Assembly: GCF_002234615.1 (NCBI RefSeq)
Contig: NZ_NMQW01000017.1
Coordinates: 456,931 to 520,930 of the forward strand
DNA: 64,000 bases
Direction: 5' to 3'
Source of the DNA: Paenibacillus rigui
Lineage (GTDB): Bacteria; Bacillota; Bacilli; Paenibacillales; NBRC-103111
Shown here: one piece after another, positions 41,500 through 49,910 of the stretch
Numbering within the stretch: the stretch's first letter is position 1
Layout: each line of letters starts with the position of its first letter
Translations under genes and position numbers: made by a program
Notes under the pieces: generated by a model
What the model saw: only the letters and a program-made list of their open reading frames with translations
The model's database searches: none
Told to the model about the DNA's origin: nothing

Positions 41500-42366
41500 T
41501 CAGGATTTCATCCCGTTCACAAGCTCCCGGATCACATCGCTTAACGGTGTCAACGGGCGGCCAAGCAGCTTCTGCAGGGCTCCGCTCTCGATATCCAGTG
41601 CCCCTTCTCTAATCCCGGCCTGAATCCCGGTAAGCAAAGGAATGAACGCATCCGGAACGCCTGCAGCCTGCATGATACCCGCATAAGCCGCATCATCCAC
41701 CTGCTGGACCTGAACCTCGCGGTTCAATACCGTCCCGATCACCTTAGCCAGTTCCTCATGGGTGATCGGAGGACCGGAAAGCTCATAAACCGTGTTCTCA
41801 TGGCAGCTGCCGGCAATTACCGCCGCAGCCGCTTGCGCATAATCCGCACGGGCGGCCCAGCCTACTTTGGCAGCACCTGCTGACGTTACCAACGGCGCTC
41901 CCGACAAAATCCCTTGGAGCAAGCCCGCTTCATTTTCCATATACCAGTTGTTGCGAAGGAAGGAATACGGAATACCTGTTTTGCGAATCGCCTCCTCGGT
42001 TGCATGGTGCACCGGAGCGAGGAGCAGCGGGGTATCCTCGGCTTTTACGACGCTAGTGTAGGCAATAAAACCCACGCCAGCCCGTTCAGCAGCGGATATG
42101 GCGTTCAAATGCTGACGAATCCGCGTATCGTTATCTCCCTGGGATGAAATGATCAGCAAGCGATCCACTCCGGCGAAAGCCGCATCGAGGGAATCGGGCC
42201 GGTCAAAATCGCCATAACGCACTTCCACCCCGCGGGAGCTCAGATGCTTCGCCTTCTCCGGCTCACGGACGCTCACCGCCAATTGATCGGCGGGTACCGC
42301 CGTCAGCAATGCGTCGACCACCTTCGCTCCAAGCTGTCCTGTTGCACCCGTCACTAAAATTTTCAT
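41500..42366 (-). CDS. NmrA-like NAD(P)H-binding oxidoreductase (QorB-like)
   Basis: A 288-residue atypical short-chain dehydrogenase. The nucleotide loop is GATGQLGAK at residues 7-15, and the segment SVREPEKAKHLSSRGVEVRYGDFDRPDSL is characteristic of NmrA/QorB proteins, which use NADPH to reduce quinones or sense redox state. The ATG 42366 follows GGAGGGATTC. It lies downstream of a Rrf2 regulator, and both genes are preceded by the same palindrome, so redox- or thiol-linked control is likely. The pair resembles ywnA-ywnB of Bacillus. Confidence 0.88.
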   Translation of the reverse strand: MKILVTGATGQLGAKVVDALLTAVPADQLAVSVREPEKAKHLSSRGVEVRYGDFDRPDSLDAAFAGVDRLLIISSQGDNDTRIRQHLNAISAAERAGVGFIAYTSVVKAEDTPLLLAPVHHATEEAIRKTGIPYSFLRNNWYMENEAGLLQGILSGAPLVTSAGAAKVGWAARADYAQAAAAVIAGSCHENTVYELSGPPITHEELAKVIGTVLNREVQVQQVDDAAYAGIMQAAGVPDAFIPLLTGIQAGIREGALDIESGALQKLLGRPLTPLSDVIRELVNGMKS

Positions 42367-42405
42367 AAAAGAATCCCTCCACATAAAATGATTTATAAAA
42401 AACCC

Positions 42406-42428
42406 GTTATAACCAATTTGGTTATAAC
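42406..42428. promoter_or_regulatory. Rrf2-type operator upstream of the NmrA-like gene
   Basis: Perfect 11-bp arms GTTATAACCAA and TTGGTTATAAC around a single T, 40 bases before the start codon. An 18/23-identical version precedes the Rrf2 gene. Confidence 0.7.
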
Positions 42429-42431
42429 TTA

Positions 42432-42543
42432 GTGAAAAAACCTCCATCGAGGCACTGTGAGGATGAGCGACCGCGTTCAGCGGCAGATTTTACAGCCATA
42501 ACCAAATTTTACATCCGATGACCTCGGAAGCTCATCCACATTT
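42432..42543 (+). repeat. Dispersed intergenic repeat, copy 3
   Basis: From GTG 42432 it reads VKKPPSRHCEDERPRSAADF and stays open for 29 codons to TGA at 42521. It shares the GATGAGCGACCGCGTTCAGC core with copy 2. Copies 2 and 3 lie in direct orientation on the two sides of the NmrA-like gene. Confidence 0.55.
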
Positions 42544-42960
42544 TCACACGAATTTGGCAATCAGCTGCTGCAGGGTAACCTGAGCCAGTCTCTGTTCCAT
42601 CGCCAATTGAGCCGCCCGCAGCTCATCGCGAAGCGCATTCTCAATATTGTTGCCTACGAGGCATGCATGGTTTGGCTCCTCATGAAAATGAAACAATTCC
42701 CCTTGATCCGCTACCTCCACCGCCCTGTATATGTCCAGCAGTGTTATTTCGCCCGTGTCTTTAAGCAGCGAAGCTCCGCCGACTCCGGGCCGAACGGCAA
42801 TCAATCCTGCTTTCTTCAGCAAACGGATAATTTTCCGGATGATGACAGGGTTTGTATTGACGCTTCCTGCTATAAATTCGCCGGTGCTTTCGTTCGGAAA
42901 TAAAGCAATGATTGAGAGAATATGGACGGCGACAGAAAATCTGCTGCTAATTTGCTTCAT
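42544..42960 (-). CDS. Rrf2 family transcriptional regulator
   Basis: A 138-residue winged-helix protein. The DNA-binding half is RFSVAVHILSIIALF, then GSVNTNPVIIRKIIRLLKKAGLI and VRPGVGGASLLK. Only one cysteine (NHACLVG) is present where IscR-type proteins have three, so an iron-sulfur cluster is unlikely. That cysteine may be a thiol sensor, as in YwnA/CymR-like members. Palindromes upstream of this gene and of the next gene suggest autoregulation and control of the NmrA-like oxidoreductase. Confidence 0.9.
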   Translation of the reverse strand: MKQISSRFSVAVHILSIIALFPNESTGEFIAGSVNTNPVIIRKIIRLLKKAGLIAVRPGVGGASLLKDTGEITLLDIYRAVEVADQGELFHFHEEPNHACLVGNNIENALRDELRAAQLAMEQRLAQVTLQQLIAKFV

Positions 42961-42976
42961 CGTTAATCACCCTCTC

Positions 42977-42999
42977 GTTGTAACCATATTAGTTCTAAC
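42977..42999. promoter_or_regulatory. Rrf2-type operator upstream of the Rrf2 gene
   Basis: GTTGTAACCA and TTAGTTCTAAC form a degenerate copy (18 of 23 bases) of the palindrome at 42406-42428, 16 bases before the start codon. Confidence 0.6.
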
Positions 43000-43054
43000 C
43001 AAATAAAAAGTCAAGCTCGTTCATTTCAAAAAGTGAACGAGCCTGCACTCACTG

Positions 43055-44188
43055 TCACCTGAACCGTGAAAGGGCAAACGGCGTCACATCGAACCCCGTG
43101 CTCCCCTTCGTCACCAGATCGGATATCATTTCCCCGATGGCGCTGGCAAACTTGAAGCCGTGTCCCGAGAAGCCTCCGGCCAGCACAATCCGTTCGTTAT
43201 CTGGATGACGGTCGATAATAAAATGCTCATCCGGCGTCATTTCATATTTACATACCGCTCCCCTCAACACCCGTCCCGCTGCCCGGGGCATGAACATCTC
43301 CAACGCCCGCCGCACATCCTGCTCATCCTCAGCATAGTGACCGAACGGCTCGAATGCCTCGCCCGGCAGCCATGCCTGCCCTCCGTCATGCCTGCCGATC
43401 TTCACGCCGGAGCCGCAGCTGCTTGGAAAGCCGTAGTAGCCTCCATCCCCACCGCCAATCGTAAAGCCCGGGAACCGCTCCACATCGAACATCGGTTCCT
43501 CCGCCTCGAACCAGGCAACGGCTTTGCGTACAGCGCGGATTGGCAGCCGGATCGTGTCCTGGAGCACGCCGAACCAGGCTCCCAGGCTAAGCACCACATG
43601 CTTCGCCGTATAAGTCCCCTTGTCCAACGTATGTACGGCCACTCCTTGGCTTACAGACTCCAAACGCGTGACGGGCGTGAAGGGCAGCATGTCAGCCGAA
43701 TGCGCGGCAGCCTGCTGCCGGAAGGCGCGGACGCATGCTTCGCTGCGGACGTACCCGGCCTCTTTCTCATAGACCCCGATATACGAATCGGGCAGCTGCA
43801 GTCCGGGCCAGCGGCTCTCCATCGCTGCTGCATCCAATGCTTCAACGGCCAGCTTGTAATCTGCCGCTCTTTGCAGCTTGGCCTCAAGCCCCGGAGCCTT
43901 TGCCGGTCCCAGGTTCAGTACCCCGGAACGGATGACAAGCGGCTCGCCGCTGACCTGCTCCAGTTCTCTCCACAGCTGGTCCGAGCGAAGGGCCAGCTCG
44001 GTGTAGACCGGGGCTCCCGTGTAAGCATGGCGCAGCAGCCGCGTGTCCCCGTGATGGCTGCCCGACGTATGCGGCGGATCGAAAGCATCGAGGAGCAATA
44101 CTTTGACTCCCTGCCTGGCCAAATAATACCCGGCACTCATCCCCATCGAGCCGGCGCCGACAATAATCACATCGTATGAAGTGCGAAT
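43055..44188 (-). CDS. MTOX/sarcosine oxidase-type FAD-dependent amine oxidase
   Basis: About 377 residues. The FAD-binding motif is VIIVGAGSMGMSAGYYLARQG, split by start choice. The C-terminal CKYEMTPDEHFIID segment carries the cysteine that binds FAD covalently in monomeric sarcosine oxidase and N-methyltryptophan oxidase. It oxidises an N-methyl amino acid, releasing formaldehyde and peroxide. The first strand of the Rossmann fold (RTSYDVIIVG) extends upstream of the first GTG (44170). No ATG, GTG or TTG lies in frame before it. The codon six bases after GGGAGGG is ATT (44186-44188), so an AUU start is proposed. If GTG 44170 is used instead, the fold loses its first residues. Confidence 0.82.
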   Translation of the reverse strand: MRTSYDVIIVGAGSMGMSAGYYLARQGVKVLLLDAFDPPHTSGSHHGDTRLLRHAYTGAPVYTELALRSDQLWRELEQVSGEPLVIRSGVLNLGPAKAPGLEAKLQRAADYKLAVEALDAAAMESRWPGLQLPDSYIGVYEKEAGYVRSEACVRAFRQQAAAHSADMLPFTPVTRLESVSQGVAVHTLDKGTYTAKHVVLSLGAWFGVLQDTIRLPIRAVRKAVAWFEAEEPMFDVERFPGFTIGGGDGGYYGFPSSCGSGVKIGRHDGGQAWLPGEAFEPFGHYAEDEQDVRRALEMFMPRAAGRVLRGAVCKYEMTPDEHFIIDRHPDNERIVLAGGFSGHGFKFASAIGEMISDLVTKGSTGFDVTPFALSRFR

Positions 44189-44295
44189 ATGAAGCCCTCC
44201 CTGTACGGTTCATCTATGTATAATTATGGTATACTTATTATAGAGCAATGGATTACCACCTGACCAACCCAACCTTCTTAAAGGAGTGAGCCTTG

Positions 44296-45156
44296 ATGGA
44301 GCAAAGAGCCTACGGTACCACCGGCAAGCAGTTTCCTATTCTCAGCTTCGGCGCTCAACGTATTGTGGACGAGCATCACTGTACCGAAGAAGAAGCGATA
44401 CAAATCGTTAACAGAGCCATCGATGAAGGAATTACTTACTTCGATACGGCTCCAAGCTACTCCCAGGGACAGTCGGAGGAACGGCTGGGCAAAGCTTTTC
44501 AACAACGGCGCAAGGACGTCCATCTCGTAACCAAAACGCACGACCGTACCCGGGACGGCTCATTGAGACTGTTGGAGGAAAGCCTCGGACGGCTTCAAAC
44601 CGATTACATTGACGAGTGGCGGCTGCACAACATCATGACGATGGAAGAGCTCGACCGCTGCTTTGCGCCAGGCGGAGCACTGGAAGCCTTGATCGAAGCA
44701 AAGGAACAGGGGATCGTCAAGTCTCTCAGCATCAGCGGGCACACGAATCCGCACGTACAGCTCGAAGCGATCGAGCGGTTTCCTTTTGACAGCACCCTTG
44801 TCGCTTTATCCGCGGCGGATCATTTTATTTACAGCTTCGCCCACGAATTTCTGCCGAAGGCCGCAGAGAAAGGCGTTGCCGTCGTAGGCATGAAGGTATT
44901 CGCCCTCGGGAAGCTAGCGCCCTGGTATGAGAAGGCGCTGCGCTATACATTCTCTTTGCCTATATCGACGGCTATCGTCGGGATGGAGTCCATGGAGCAG
45001 CTGGAGAAAAATCTGGCTATCGCCAAAAGCTTTACACCGATGACGGAAATCGAAACCTTGGAGTTTTTCAAGGAAATCGTGCATTTGGCCAACCCTGACG
45101 TACTCCGGTGGAAAGCAAGCGAGTGGATGTCCGGCCAATGGTACGTCCGCGCCTAG
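44296..45156 (+). CDS. Aldo/keto reductase
   Basis: A 286-residue (beta/alpha)8 NADPH-dependent reductase. The catalytic tetrad region includes YFDTAPSYSQG (Asp and Tyr) and LVTKTHDRTRDG (Lys), with histidine in DEWRLHNIMTM. AAAGGAG is upstream; either ATG 44296 or TTG 44293 could start it. It is divergent from the amine oxidase with a 107-base AT-rich gap. The 45157-45376 stretch after it contains no supported gene, only a hairpin. Confidence 0.9.
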   Translation: MEQRAYGTTGKQFPILSFGAQRIVDEHHCTEEEAIQIVNRAIDEGITYFDTAPSYSQGQSEERLGKAFQQRRKDVHLVTKTHDRTRDGSLRLLEESLGRLQTDYIDEWRLHNIMTMEELDRCFAPGGALEALIEAKEQGIVKSLSISGHTNPHVQLEAIERFPFDSTLVALSAADHFIYSFAHEFLPKAAEKGVAVVGMKVFALGKLAPWYEKALRYTFSLPISTAIVGMESMEQLEKNLAIAKSFTPMTEIETLEFFKEIVHLANPDVLRWKASEWMSGQWYVRA

Positions 45157-45331
45157 AGCTTGCAGCGTCCAATTCGTGCTTGCGTCAGCGGGCTGGCAGG
45201 ATAGCGCCGGCCTGCTGCGCCCGTCGCGTGTTAGCAGCTGCACGCGAAGCCCAAGCTTCGGCAAGGCACCTGTGCGTTTTGGCCAGGGATTAGCCGAGGC
45301 TGCCGGGGGCCGTGTCCTATAAGCCATGAAT

Positions 45332-45372
45332 GAAGGAGGTTGCCTGAGCATGTCGCCAGGCAACCTCCTTTA
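45332..45372. terminator. Hairpin ending the sulfur operon and the aldo/keto reductase unit
   Basis: AAGGAGGTTGCCTG (45333-45346) pairs with CAGGCAACCTCCTT (45357-45370). It lies between converging genes; the T-tract is short, so efficiency is uncertain. Confidence 0.6.
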
Positions 45373-45376
45373 TTGA

Positions 45377-46552
45377 CTATAATTGACCGTCTGAACCCAG
45401 CCGTTTCAACGCCTGGATCGCCGTCAACGCAAACAAGGCGGAGCTGGGAACGAGCGCATCTTCATTCAATGTAAATCGGGGATGATGCCATTCCTCCGTT
45501 CCGCTTGTTCCCATCCACAGGAAGCAGCCCGGCACCTGCTCCTGATAATGCGCGAAGTCCTCGCCTCCGCTGGAGCGCTGAGCCTCTGTCACTTGAAGGT
45601 CCAGTGCTCCGGCGGCTTCCCGGACAATGTCCACCATCGCAGGGTCATTCGTGACCGAAGGAATGCCGGCATACCAGCTCAGATCAATCTCCGCTCCGTA
45701 GCCCGACGCTATCCCGGCGGCCAACCGTTCAAGCAGCTGCGGAATGCTCCTGCGCACCTCCGGATCGAACGTTCTTACGGTTCCGTCCAGCACTGCTTGA
45801 TCCGGGATCACATTCCATGTCGTTCCGGCATGAAAGCTGCAAATGCTTAAGACGGCGCTGTCAAACGGGCTCAGGCTGCGGCTGACGACAGTCTGCAGAC
45901 TTCCTACGATCGCGCTTGCCGCTACAATCGGGTCAATGGCCCTGTGGGGAATGGCGGCATGGCCGCCTTTGCCGTTGACCCGAATTCTGAAGCCGTCTAC
46001 GCTTGCCATCAGCGGCCCCGGCAGCAGCCCTATCGTGCCTACCGGCAGCTCCGGCTTGTTGTGCATGCCGAAGATGGCCTTCACGCCCTCAAGCGCTCCT
46101 GCGCCGATCATTGCCTTGGCGCCGGTTCCCTTCTCCTCCGCAGGCTGGAACAGGATACGGACTGTGCCCTTCATCTGCTCGGCAAACCGGTGCAGCAGCA
46201 GCGCGGCTCCGACCATCCCCGCCGTGTGAAAATCATGGCCGCAGGCATGCATCTTCCCTGCGACCGTCGATGCGAAGGGCAAGCCGGTCTCCTCCTGCAC
46301 GGGCAGTGCGTCGATATCCGCCCGAAGCGCAACCGTTGGCCCGGGCACAGGGCCTGACACCTCGGCCAGCACGCCTACCGGAAGGTCCATAGGCAGCAGC
46401 TTGATGCCTTCGGCTGCCAGCAGCTCCGCAATGGTTCGCGTTGTCTCTACCTCCTGCATCGACAGCTCGGGGTAGCTGTGCAGCTTGCGGCGCAGCTCCA
46501 CCAGCTTCGGCTGCAGCTCCTGCGCCGCCTGCAGCAGGACATCAGGCTTCAT
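45377..46552 (-). CDS. M20 family amidohydrolase (SndA/HipO/YtnL-like deacylase)
   Basis: A 391-residue zinc peptidase-like hydrolase. Metal ligands are visible in HACGHDFHTAG and FQPAEEKGTGA, with a further histidine in FGMHNKPE. The family removes acyl groups from N-acyl amino acids. It is the last gene of the sulfur operon and overlaps the DinB gene by 11 bases. In Bacillus the equivalent enzymes deacetylate N-acetyl sulfur amino acids after oxidation, which fits the acetyltransferase and monooxygenases here. The ATG 46552 has AAGGGA upstream. Confidence 0.9.
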   Translation of the reverse strand: MKPDVLLQAAQELQPKLVELRRKLHSYPELSMQEVETTRTIAELLAAEGIKLLPMDLPVGVLAEVSGPVPGPTVALRADIDALPVQEETGLPFASTVAGKMHACGHDFHTAGMVGAALLLHRFAEQMKGTVRILFQPAEEKGTGAKAMIGAGALEGVKAIFGMHNKPELPVGTIGLLPGPLMASVDGFRIRVNGKGGHAAIPHRAIDPIVAASAIVGSLQTVVSRSLSPFDSAVLSICSFHAGTTWNVIPDQAVLDGTVRTFDPEVRRSIPQLLERLAAGIASGYGAEIDLSWYAGIPSVTNDPAMVDIVREAAGALDLQVTEAQRSSGGEDFAHYQEQVPGCFLWMGTSGTEEWHHPRFTLNEDALVPSSALFALTAIQALKRLGSDGQL

Positions 46553-47021
46553 GGAAAGTTCCCTTGATCCGGTCAATTTGCCCCAGATGGGTCTGAACAT
46601 GCTTCACAAAGCCTTGAACCGCGCTTAAGAGCGTGACGGACTCCCCTTTGAAATTAATGCCGCTTTTATTCCAATCCTCCGGGGACAGCCGTTGGAACAA
46701 CAGGCTGTTATAGGTTAGCAGCGCACGAAATACGGCTAAAATGTCCTCTGCGGAGCTTTCATTCGCTTTCGATTCACTTACCCAAGGGTCCTGCTGGAAG
46801 GCCGGGAGCTCCGCGTGGGGCTCGGCAATGATTTTACGAATACGAAGCGAAACGACGATATTATGATCCGCCAAATGGGAAAGCACCTCGGTAATGCTCC
46901 ACTTGTCCGGCGCCGGCTTCTGCTTCAGCTGTTCCTCGGACAGCCCGGCGATCGCTTCGCTCAGTTGATTGTAAGTACCGGTATAGGCTTGCAGGTCGAT
47001 GACCGATTGAATTGAACTCAT
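46542..47021 (-). CDS. DinB/YfiT-fold protein
   Basis: A 159-residue four-helix-bundle protein. Histidines in VLSHLADHN and VKHVQTHLGQI match the metal-binding triad of the DinB/YfiT family. Some members are bacillithiol-dependent S-transferases. Its place inside a sulfur operon, between the acetyltransferase and the deacylase, makes a thiol-transfer role attractive but unproven. GGAGGGATTTCC precedes the ATG. Confidence 0.85.
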   Translation of the reverse strand: MSSIQSVIDLQAYTGTYNQLSEAIAGLSEEQLKQKPAPDKWSITEVLSHLADHNIVVSLRIRKIIAEPHAELPAFQQDPWVSESKANESSAEDILAVFRALLTYNSLLFQRLSPEDWNKSGINFKGESVTLLSAVQGFVKHVQTHLGQIDRIKGTFHEA

Positions 47022-47050
47022 TGGAAATCCCTCCAGAAATATAGTAGGTT

Positions 47051-47572
47051 TTATTGGTTTTGCACAGGTATGGACACCTGCTCCGGGATGGCGTCCGGCA
47101 CCAGTATTTTCGTTAAAAAAACGAGCTGATCGTCCTTGCCCAAGGCTCTCTCATAAAACGGCTTGTAGCCCTTTCTTTCATACATTGGCAGCAGCCACGG
47201 ATGCTTCCTTGATGTTGCGAGCGTGACGGCAGAAGCCTGTAATGCATCCCGGAGGATCGCTTCCTCCACATACCGCAGCAGCTTTGACCCCACCCCCTTA
47301 GAACTAACAAGCGGGTCTACGGCAAACCAATACAGGAACGGATACGGCGTTACTTCCTGAAGCGGCTTGTGGGAAATCGTCGCTACAATCGCCCCGTTCT
47401 GCTCCAAAACGTAGCAGTTATTCTGAATGACATTGTTACGGATCATCTCGATATCGGCATGAACGGCATGAAACTCGATACCCAGCTCCCGGATCGATTT
47501 GTACGCTCCTAGAATGACCTTCAACACCTTCTCGCTATCCTCCGGCACAGCCCGCCGGTACACTTCGCTCAT
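47051..47572 (-). CDS. GNAT N-acetyltransferase (YtmI/SnaA-like)
   Basis: A 173-residue acetyl-CoA-dependent transferase. The acetyl-CoA loop is SSKGVGSKLLRYVEEA and the core pattern PYPFLYWFAVDPL ... MYERKGYKPFYE closely recalls YtmI of Bacillus subtilis. YtmI acetylates S-modified cysteines in the salvage pathway. It lies 27 bases after the Tcy ATPase gene and precedes the DinB gene. The ribosome binding site is GAGGTGAGG. Confidence 0.85.
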   Translation of the reverse strand: MSEVYRRAVPEDSEKVLKVILGAYKSIRELGIEFHAVHADIEMIRNNVIQNNCYVLEQNGAIVATISHKPLQEVTPYPFLYWFAVDPLVSSKGVGSKLLRYVEEAILRDALQASAVTLATSRKHPWLLPMYERKGYKPFYERALGKDDQLVFLTKILVPDAIPEQVSIPVQNQ

Positions 47573-47599
47573 TTCCTCACCTCATTCCATAGGATTGAA

Positions 47600-48352
47600 T
47601 TAGATTACATAGCTCCATTCCGGCGTGATCCGTTTCAGGAACTGCTTCGTTCTCTCCTCTTTCGGCTGGCTGAATATTTGCTCAGGCTTCCCTTCCTCTA
47701 CGATGACCCCGCCGTCCATAAACACCACATGATTGGATACTTCACGGGCAAAGCTCATCTCGTGCGTCACGACGATCATCGTCACGCCTTCCTTGGCTAT
47801 TTTACGAATCACCGACAGCACTTCGCCTACAAGCTCCGGATCAAGCGCGGAGGTAGGCTCATCGAACAGGATGACTTCCGGATTCAGCGCAAGCGCCCGG
47901 GCGATGCCGACCCTCTGCTGCTGTCCGCCGGACAGCTGGCTTGGATAGTCGTTGATTTTGCCGGACAAGCCAACCTTATCCAGCACCTCCAGGCTTCTCG
48001 CTCTGGCTTCGTCCTTTGGAACCTTCCGGGCCGTAACCAGCCCTTCCATTACGTTCTCCAGCACAGTTTTATGCTTGAACAGGTTGTAGTGCTGGAACAC
48101 CATCGCCGTTTTGCGGCGCAGCTTCAATATGTCCTGCTTGCCGGGATGCTTGCAGTTGACAGTGAAATCACCGATGGTGACCTCCCCCTCTCCCGGCCGC
48201 TCCAAATAATTAATGCAGCGGAGCAGCGTCGTTTTGCCCGAGCCGCTGGGGCCGAGAATGACGACGACATCCCCTTTTTCCACCGTCAAATGTATGCCGT
48301 TCAGCACCTTCACTTTACCGAACGATTTGTGTATATTGTTGAGCCGGATCAT
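47600..48352 (-). CDS. Amino-acid ABC transporter ATP-binding protein (TcyN-like)
   Basis: A 250-residue ATPase of the polar amino acid group. Walker A is GPSGSGKT (residues 34-41), the Q-loop VFQHYNLF, the signature [15 protein letters not shown] and Walker [16 protein letters not shown]. It overlaps the permease gene upstream by ATGA. It energises import of cystine or S-substituted cysteines together with the two permeases and the binding protein encoded upstream. Confidence 0.92.
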   Translation of the reverse strand: MIRLNNIHKSFGKVKVLNGIHLTVEKGDVVVILGPSGSGKTTLLRCINYLERPGEGEVTIGDFTVNCKHPGKQDILKLRRKTAMVFQHYNLFKHKTVLENVMEGLVTARKVPKDEARARSLEVLDKVGLSGKINDYPSQLSGGQQQRVGIARALALNPEVILFDEPTSALDPELVGEVLSVIRKIAKEGVTMIVVTHEMSFAREVSNHVVFMDGGVIVEEGKPEQIFSQPKEERTKQFLKRITPEWSYVI

Positions 48353-49059
48353 ACGACGCCACCTCTATTGTAGGATGTAACCCTTTTTTCCAAAAAAGCG
48401 GTGAGCCTCTCAGCAAGAAACGTGAGTCCCCAGTAAATAAACGCTGCAGCAATGTAAGCTTCCAAAAACTTCAGATTCACGGATGCGACGACGCTCGCTT
48501 TTCCGAGAAGCTCCATCTGGGACACGGTGAACGCCAGAGAGGAGGTGTGTAAAAAACCGATGAAAATGTTGCACAGGTTCGGAAGAATGACTCCGATGGC
48601 CTGAGGCAGCACAACCCGTACCAATGCCTGAGGCGTACTCATGCCAACGGAATAAGCCGCTTCAAGCTGGCCCCGGTCCACCGATAGAATACCCGAGCGG
48701 ATAATCTCGGACATGTAGGCGCCTGCGGCCAACGAAAATCCGATAAGCACGAATAACAGAATCGGAATAGAGGCTGTCTTGATCCCCCAGCCGAACACGC
48801 TGGACAGCTTGTCAATCAGCATCGGAAGCCCGAAATAAATAACGAACACGTGTAAAATAATCGGGGTTCCCCTTAAAAAGGATACGTAGAAATCAAACAA
48901 GGGATAAATCGGCTTCACCTTGTAAATTCGGACCAGCGCGACCCCCACGCCTATAAAAAAGCCGACGATCAAGGGGACAACCGTGATAATCATCGTCAGC
49001 GGCAGCGCTTTTATAATTTCAAAAAAGGAAGTATAAATGAAAGCAACATCAATCGTCAG
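48349..49059 (-). CDS. Amino-acid ABC transporter permease (TcyM-like), apparent CUG start
   Basis: A 236-residue permease with about five membrane helices and the EAA loop [26 protein letters not shown]. The first ATG in frame (48993) would remove the N-terminal segment [11 protein letters not shown], which aligns with PKLLSYLHITL of the sister permease. In frame upstream, CTG at 49057-49059 stands six bases after GGAGGG, with no ATG, GTG or TTG available. I therefore propose CTG as the start. An annotation that requires standard starts would call a 214-residue protein. Confidence 0.8.
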   Translation of the reverse strand: MTIDVAFIYTSFFEIIKALPLTMIITVVPLIVGFFIGVGVALVRIYKVKPIYPLFDFYVSFLRGTPIILHVFVIYFGLPMLIDKLSSVFGWGIKTASIPILLFVLIGFSLAAGAYMSEIIRSGILSVDRGQLEAAYSVGMSTPQALVRVVLPQAIGVILPNLCNIFIGFLHTSSLAFTVSQMELLGKASVVASVNLKFLEAYIAAAFIYWGLTFLAERLTAFLEKRVTSYNRGGVV

Positions 49060-49163
49060 CGTTATCCCTCCATTCTCTTGCGGATACAGGATTCACCGAA
49101 AGCATCCCGGTCCCGGCCCCTTTTCGCAGGGAAGTGCGGCTTGTATGACCGAGTCTGCTCCCG

Positions 49164-49865
49164 TTAGCGCGCGGCCAGCCTGCGCTCGTGCCGCTGCAAT
49201 CTTCGCTCTGAAACCGCAAACAGCTTTTCCAGCCCAATCACCGTAACGTAGTAGATAATGGATAAGGAAATATATACCTCCAGAAAATGCGCAGTCGCGC
49301 CAATAATGGCTTCGCCCCTTCCCATCATATCCATGACGCCAATGGAGAAAGCGAGCGAGGTATCCTTTAAATACCCGATAAATGTGTTCGCAAAGTTCGG
49401 AAAGGCAACCTTCAACGCCTGCGGGACGACAATTCGGAAAAACGTTTGCCCTGACGTCAAGCCTACCGAGTAGGCCGCCTCTGTCTGGCCTCGGTCGACA
49501 CTGTTCACGGAAGCCCGCATATTTTCGGAGATGAACGCCCCGCTGCTGAGCGAATACGTAATAATAACGAACACGATCGGATTCACTCTCGACAGATCGA
49601 TTCCTATCGGCTTCAGCAGTTCCGGCAGCCCATAGTAAACAAGAAACAGCTTGATCAGGATCGGAGTTCCTCTGACGAAGGACACATACACCGCACCGAT
49701 CTGGCTCAGTACCGGTACTTTGTACAAACGGGGAACGGCAATGATCAGCCCGACCGCAATGCCGAACAAAAGCGAAGCGATGACAATAAACAATGTAATA
49801 TGAAGGTAGGATAAGAGCTTGGGAAGGTTCTCCCAGATCATCGTGACATCAAAAGCTTTTCCCAT
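49164..49865 (-). CDS. Amino-acid ABC transporter permease (TcyL-like)
   Basis: A 233-residue permease with about five membrane helices and the EAA loop QTEAAYSVGLTSGQTFFRIVVPQALK. It is the partner of the TcyM-like permease in a heterodimeric channel. It sits between the binding-protein gene (45 bases upstream) and the TcyM-like gene. Confidence 0.92.
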   Translation of the reverse strand: MGKAFDVTMIWENLPKLLSYLHITLFIVIASLLFGIAVGLIIAVPRLYKVPVLSQIGAVYVSFVRGTPILIKLFLVYYGLPELLKPIGIDLSRVNPIVFVIITYSLSSGAFISENMRASVNSVDRGQTEAAYSVGLTSGQTFFRIVVPQALKVAFPNFANTFIGYLKDTSLAFSIGVMDMMGRGEAIIGATAHFLEVYISLSIIYYVTVIGLEKLFAVSERRLQRHERRLAAR

Positions 49866-49910
49866 TCACACCCTGCACCTTTCGGTTGAAAAATCGATCC
49901 GTTAGCTATT

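Noticed and set aside
44914..45363. 149-codon minus-strand open frame after the deacylase
   Set aside because: Two thirds is antisense to the aldo/keto reductase and its start falls within the hairpin at 45332-45372; no family is visible.
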